Shown here: piece after piece, positions 7,405-8,984 of the stretch
Numbering within the stretch: the stretch's first letter is position 1
Layout: each line of letters begins with the position of its first letter
From: SZUA-230 sp964581095
GTDB lineage: Bacteria > Bacteroidota > Bacteroidia > Cytophagales > Cyclobacteriaceae
Assembly: GCA_964581095.1 (NCBI GenBank)
Contig: CAZONK010000141.1
Span: forward strand, 1-8,984
Direction of reading: 5' to 3'
DNA length: 8,984 nucleotides
Translations under genes and position numbers: made by a program
The notes under the pieces: model-generated
The model's input: only the letters and a program-made list of their open reading frames with translations
Told to the model about the DNA's origin: nothing
The model's database searches: none

Positions 7405-8045
7405 TGAGCATTAAAAAGTACATATTTCTTGCAGGAATCTTATTTTATTCCCAGACCTCACAAGCCCAAATAAATATTGGGATACATGCGGGCTTGAATC
7501 CAATGAATATCAGTGGTGATGTGCCATCAAATTCAAAATACAAGTCCAGTGGTGGATATCTTGTTGGTGCAAATATTGATTTCAGGATTGCCGATGAAGT
7601 TTTGCTGAGCCTTCAGCCCGGATTGTCGCAATTCGGGGTAAACATCCAATACCTGGATAAAACAACAAACCTCTATGAAGACAGTGTAAAGCTGGACTTT
7701 CAGTATACTGATTTACCTGTTCAATTAAATATCGTTTCAAAAAACAAACGATTTTATTTCAGCAGCGGCTTCACAATCAGTAGTCTGCTAAGTGCCACCG
7801 CAACTTCCGATACGGAAACTGATATTTCGGATGATTTAAACCCGGTGAATTTTGCGGTGAATTTTGGGCTGACGTACCTGATCCCCATTGGAAAACCTTT
7901 TTTGTTCATTGAAGCCCGATATGCCCAGGGAGTTACCAATATTACAAATATTGAAACGGAAGGATCCTATATACCCCGGGTAAAATCAAGCGGATGGCTC
8001 TTACGGACAGGAATTCAGTTTCCCTTAATGCAAAACCCAGAATGA
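7404..8045 (+). CDS. PorT-like outer-membrane beta-barrel protein
   Basis: This 213-residue secreted protein has a Lys-rich N-terminus, a hydrophobic core and a likely signal peptidase I site after SQA (residues 19-21), leaving a mature chain beginning QINIGIHAGLN. That start, the later YLVGANIDFRI and LSLQPGLSQFG stretches, and the alternating polar/apolar strands ending with GWLLRTGIQFPL are typical of the small OMP_b-brl_2/PorT-like beta-barrels common in Bacteroidota, predicted to have about eight strands. The specific role is unknown, and PorT itself, a type IX secretion component, is only one member of this broad group. Its ATG overlaps the stop codon of the upstream lipoprotein gene (TAATG at 7402-7406), implying translational coupling. 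This suggests the barrel and the peptidoglycan-binding lipoprotein are needed together. The next gene follows after one base. Confidence 0.82.
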   Translation: MSIKKYIFLAGILFYSQTSQAQINIGIHAGLNPMNISGDVPSNSKYKSSGGYLVGANIDFRIADEVLLSLQPGLSQFGVNIQYLDKTTNLYEDSVKLDFQYTDLPVQLNIVSKNKRFYFSSGFTISSLLSATATSDTETDISDDLNPVNFAVNFGLTYLIPIGKPFLFIEARYAQGVTNITNIETEGSYIPRVKSSGWLLRTGIQFPLMQNPE

Positions 8046-8046
8046 T

Positions 8047-8984
8047 ATGATGAAAATCCGATACCATTCAATTTTTGCCTTTGTTGCATTATGTCTTCTA
8101 GGTATAACTAAACCACTTACTGCCCAGGAAAAAAGTAACCAAACGCTTCCCAATCTAAATGGACACACGTTTGTACCTGTTAGCTTTATCAGTACTCCTT
8201 TTACAAATTCCTATTTTAAAAGCTCGTTGGGAGTTGCACAGTCATTTTCAACGCAATTTCCACTATTCGAACTTGATGGTGAAACAGTATATGGTGAAAC
8301 CGGAAATATCATTTTTGCAAATCTCGGATTTCAATACCAGCACCAGGTTAAGGATTGGATTGCATTCAGTGCATCGTTGGCTATTAATACCAGGATCGGA
8401 ACCGATATACAAAGTATTATTTCACAAGGTATAAATTCTGTTACCGGGTATCAACTCCAATGGGTTTTGCGGATCATTGAAAAAGAAAAGTACATGTTGT
8501 CAGGATCTTTCAATGTTTCCAATGTTTCCGGAAGTTTTATAAGTATTTCAGGATATATCAAAGATATAATCAACGATGTACCAAATCCATCCATTTCAAA
8601 ATCGATAACGGCTATAAATACAGGGACTGGATTGCGATTTGCATATGGGTTCAATGATTTAATTGGGCTCACTTTGATGGGGGATATCCGATATGGAGAA
8701 GCACTTTCAAGGGGAAATGCGGGGGTCACCTATAAACTGGGAGGCACTTTTGATATTAATTTAGCAGACAAAACCGATGTACCCATTGGGTTTGCTGCAT
8801 CCTTCTTAAACTCAACGACTCCAGAAAATGTTTTTAATGAAATACATTCATCCAGCATATTTAGTTTTAAAACTGTTTATGCAGGATCGCCGGATTTCAG
8901 TCTTGGAATGGAGATGACATATGTAAGAATACCTCTCACCGCTATCGATACAAAAGCGAATGTTATTGGATTTTTGATAACCAC
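8047..8984 (+). CDS. Secreted, probably beta-barrel outer-membrane protein, truncated at window edge
   Basis: A frame starting at ATG 8047 (or the adjacent ATG 8050) stays open to the window end, giving at least 312 residues and no stop. Residues 1-26 are a clear signal peptide (basic MMKIRYH, hydrophobic core, cleavage after LTA, mature chain QEKSNQ). The mature part is rich in Gly, Ser, Thr and aromatics with alternating strand-like stretches, such as NIIFANLGFQYQ (86-97), WIAFSASLAINTRIG (103-117), TGLRFAYGF and LGMEMTYVRIPL. Two stretches resemble each other in pattern, alternating a hydrophobic strand with a Gly/Asp turn, which fits a large barrel. I do not recognise the family; FadL-like or phenol-degradation MetA-like barrels are possibilities only by general appearance. 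It starts 1 base after the PorT-like gene's stop, so it is the third gene of the envelope operon. Confidence 0.85.
   Translation, partial: MMKIRYHSIFAFVALCLLGITKPLTAQEKSNQTLPNLNGHTFVPVSFISTPFTNSYFKSSLGVAQSFSTQFPLFELDGETVYGETGNIIFANLGFQYQHQVKDWIAFSASLAINTRIGTDIQSIISQGINSVTGYQLQWVLRIIEKEKYMLSGSFNVSNVSGSFISISGYIKDIINDVPNPSISKSITAINTGTGLRFAYGFNDLIGLTLMGDIRYGEALSRGNAGVTYKLGGTFDINLADKTDVPIGFAASFLNSTTPENVFNEIHSSSIFSFKTVYAGSPDFSLGMEMTYVRIPLTAIDTKANVIGFLIT

Noticed and set aside
8159..8434. Plus-strand open frame of 91 residues
   Set aside because: It is out of frame with the longer open frame from 8047, which has a signal peptide and tight operon spacing.
8451..8729. Minus-strand open frame of 92 residues
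   Set aside because: It is antisense to the third envelope gene, with no supporting features.

Overview
The window reads as ordinary chromosome from a Bacteroidota species, probably Bacteroidia-like and with an anaerobic or fermentative, sodium-based energy metabolism. Evidence: AT-rich sequence; starts without clear Shine-Dalgarno motifs; exported proteins with Bacteroidota-style signal peptides ending in SQA|Q or LTA|Q; a methionyl-tRNA synthetase with a C-terminal EMAP-type tRNA-binding domain; and an oxaloacetate decarboxylase alpha chain of a form I associate with Bacteroidota (RDMWQSS replacing the usual RDAHQS). No mobile element, CRISPR array, tRNA or rRNA was recognised.

Layout. Bases 1-54 are a pure poly-G run, almost certainly a library, sequencing or assembly artefact at a contig end. 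It is followed by the 3' part of pth (peptidyl-tRNA hydrolase, + strand), which has lost about 29 N-terminal codons. An 89-bp convergent spacer with a short hairpin separates pth from a four-gene minus-strand operon. Read in its own direction the operon is metG, oadG, oadA, oadB, with gaps of only 7, 15 and 10 bases. It encodes methionyl-tRNA synthetase and a complete biotin-dependent, Na+-pumping oxaloacetate decarboxylase. A 423-bp divergent intergenic region (6037-6459) holds a hairpin-forming C/G-rich element and an AT palindrome. Then comes a plus-strand envelope cassette: an OmpA-family lipoprotein with a long coiled coil, a small PorT-like outer-membrane beta-barrel, and a second secreted beta-barrel-like protein. 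The last is open through the right edge of the window, so it is cut off here. The first two overlap by 1 base and the third starts 1 base after the second, so this is one operon.

How the genes work together. OadA carboxyltransferase moves CO2 from oxaloacetate to the biotin on its own C-terminal domain. OadB, a membrane protein, decarboxylates carboxybiotin and exports Na+, and OadG holds the two together. The residues known to matter in OadB are all present. Placing metG at the head of this operon ties an essential translation gene to a sodium pump. The envelope cassette is independent and divergently transcribed, and looks like a peptidoglycan-anchoring lipoprotein made together with two outer-membrane proteins.

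I see no clearly new system. The points most worth a second look are the metG-oad linkage, the divergent OadA active-site motif, the OadG lacking histidines, the uncharacterised beta-barrel at the right edge, and the hairpin element between the divergent operons.
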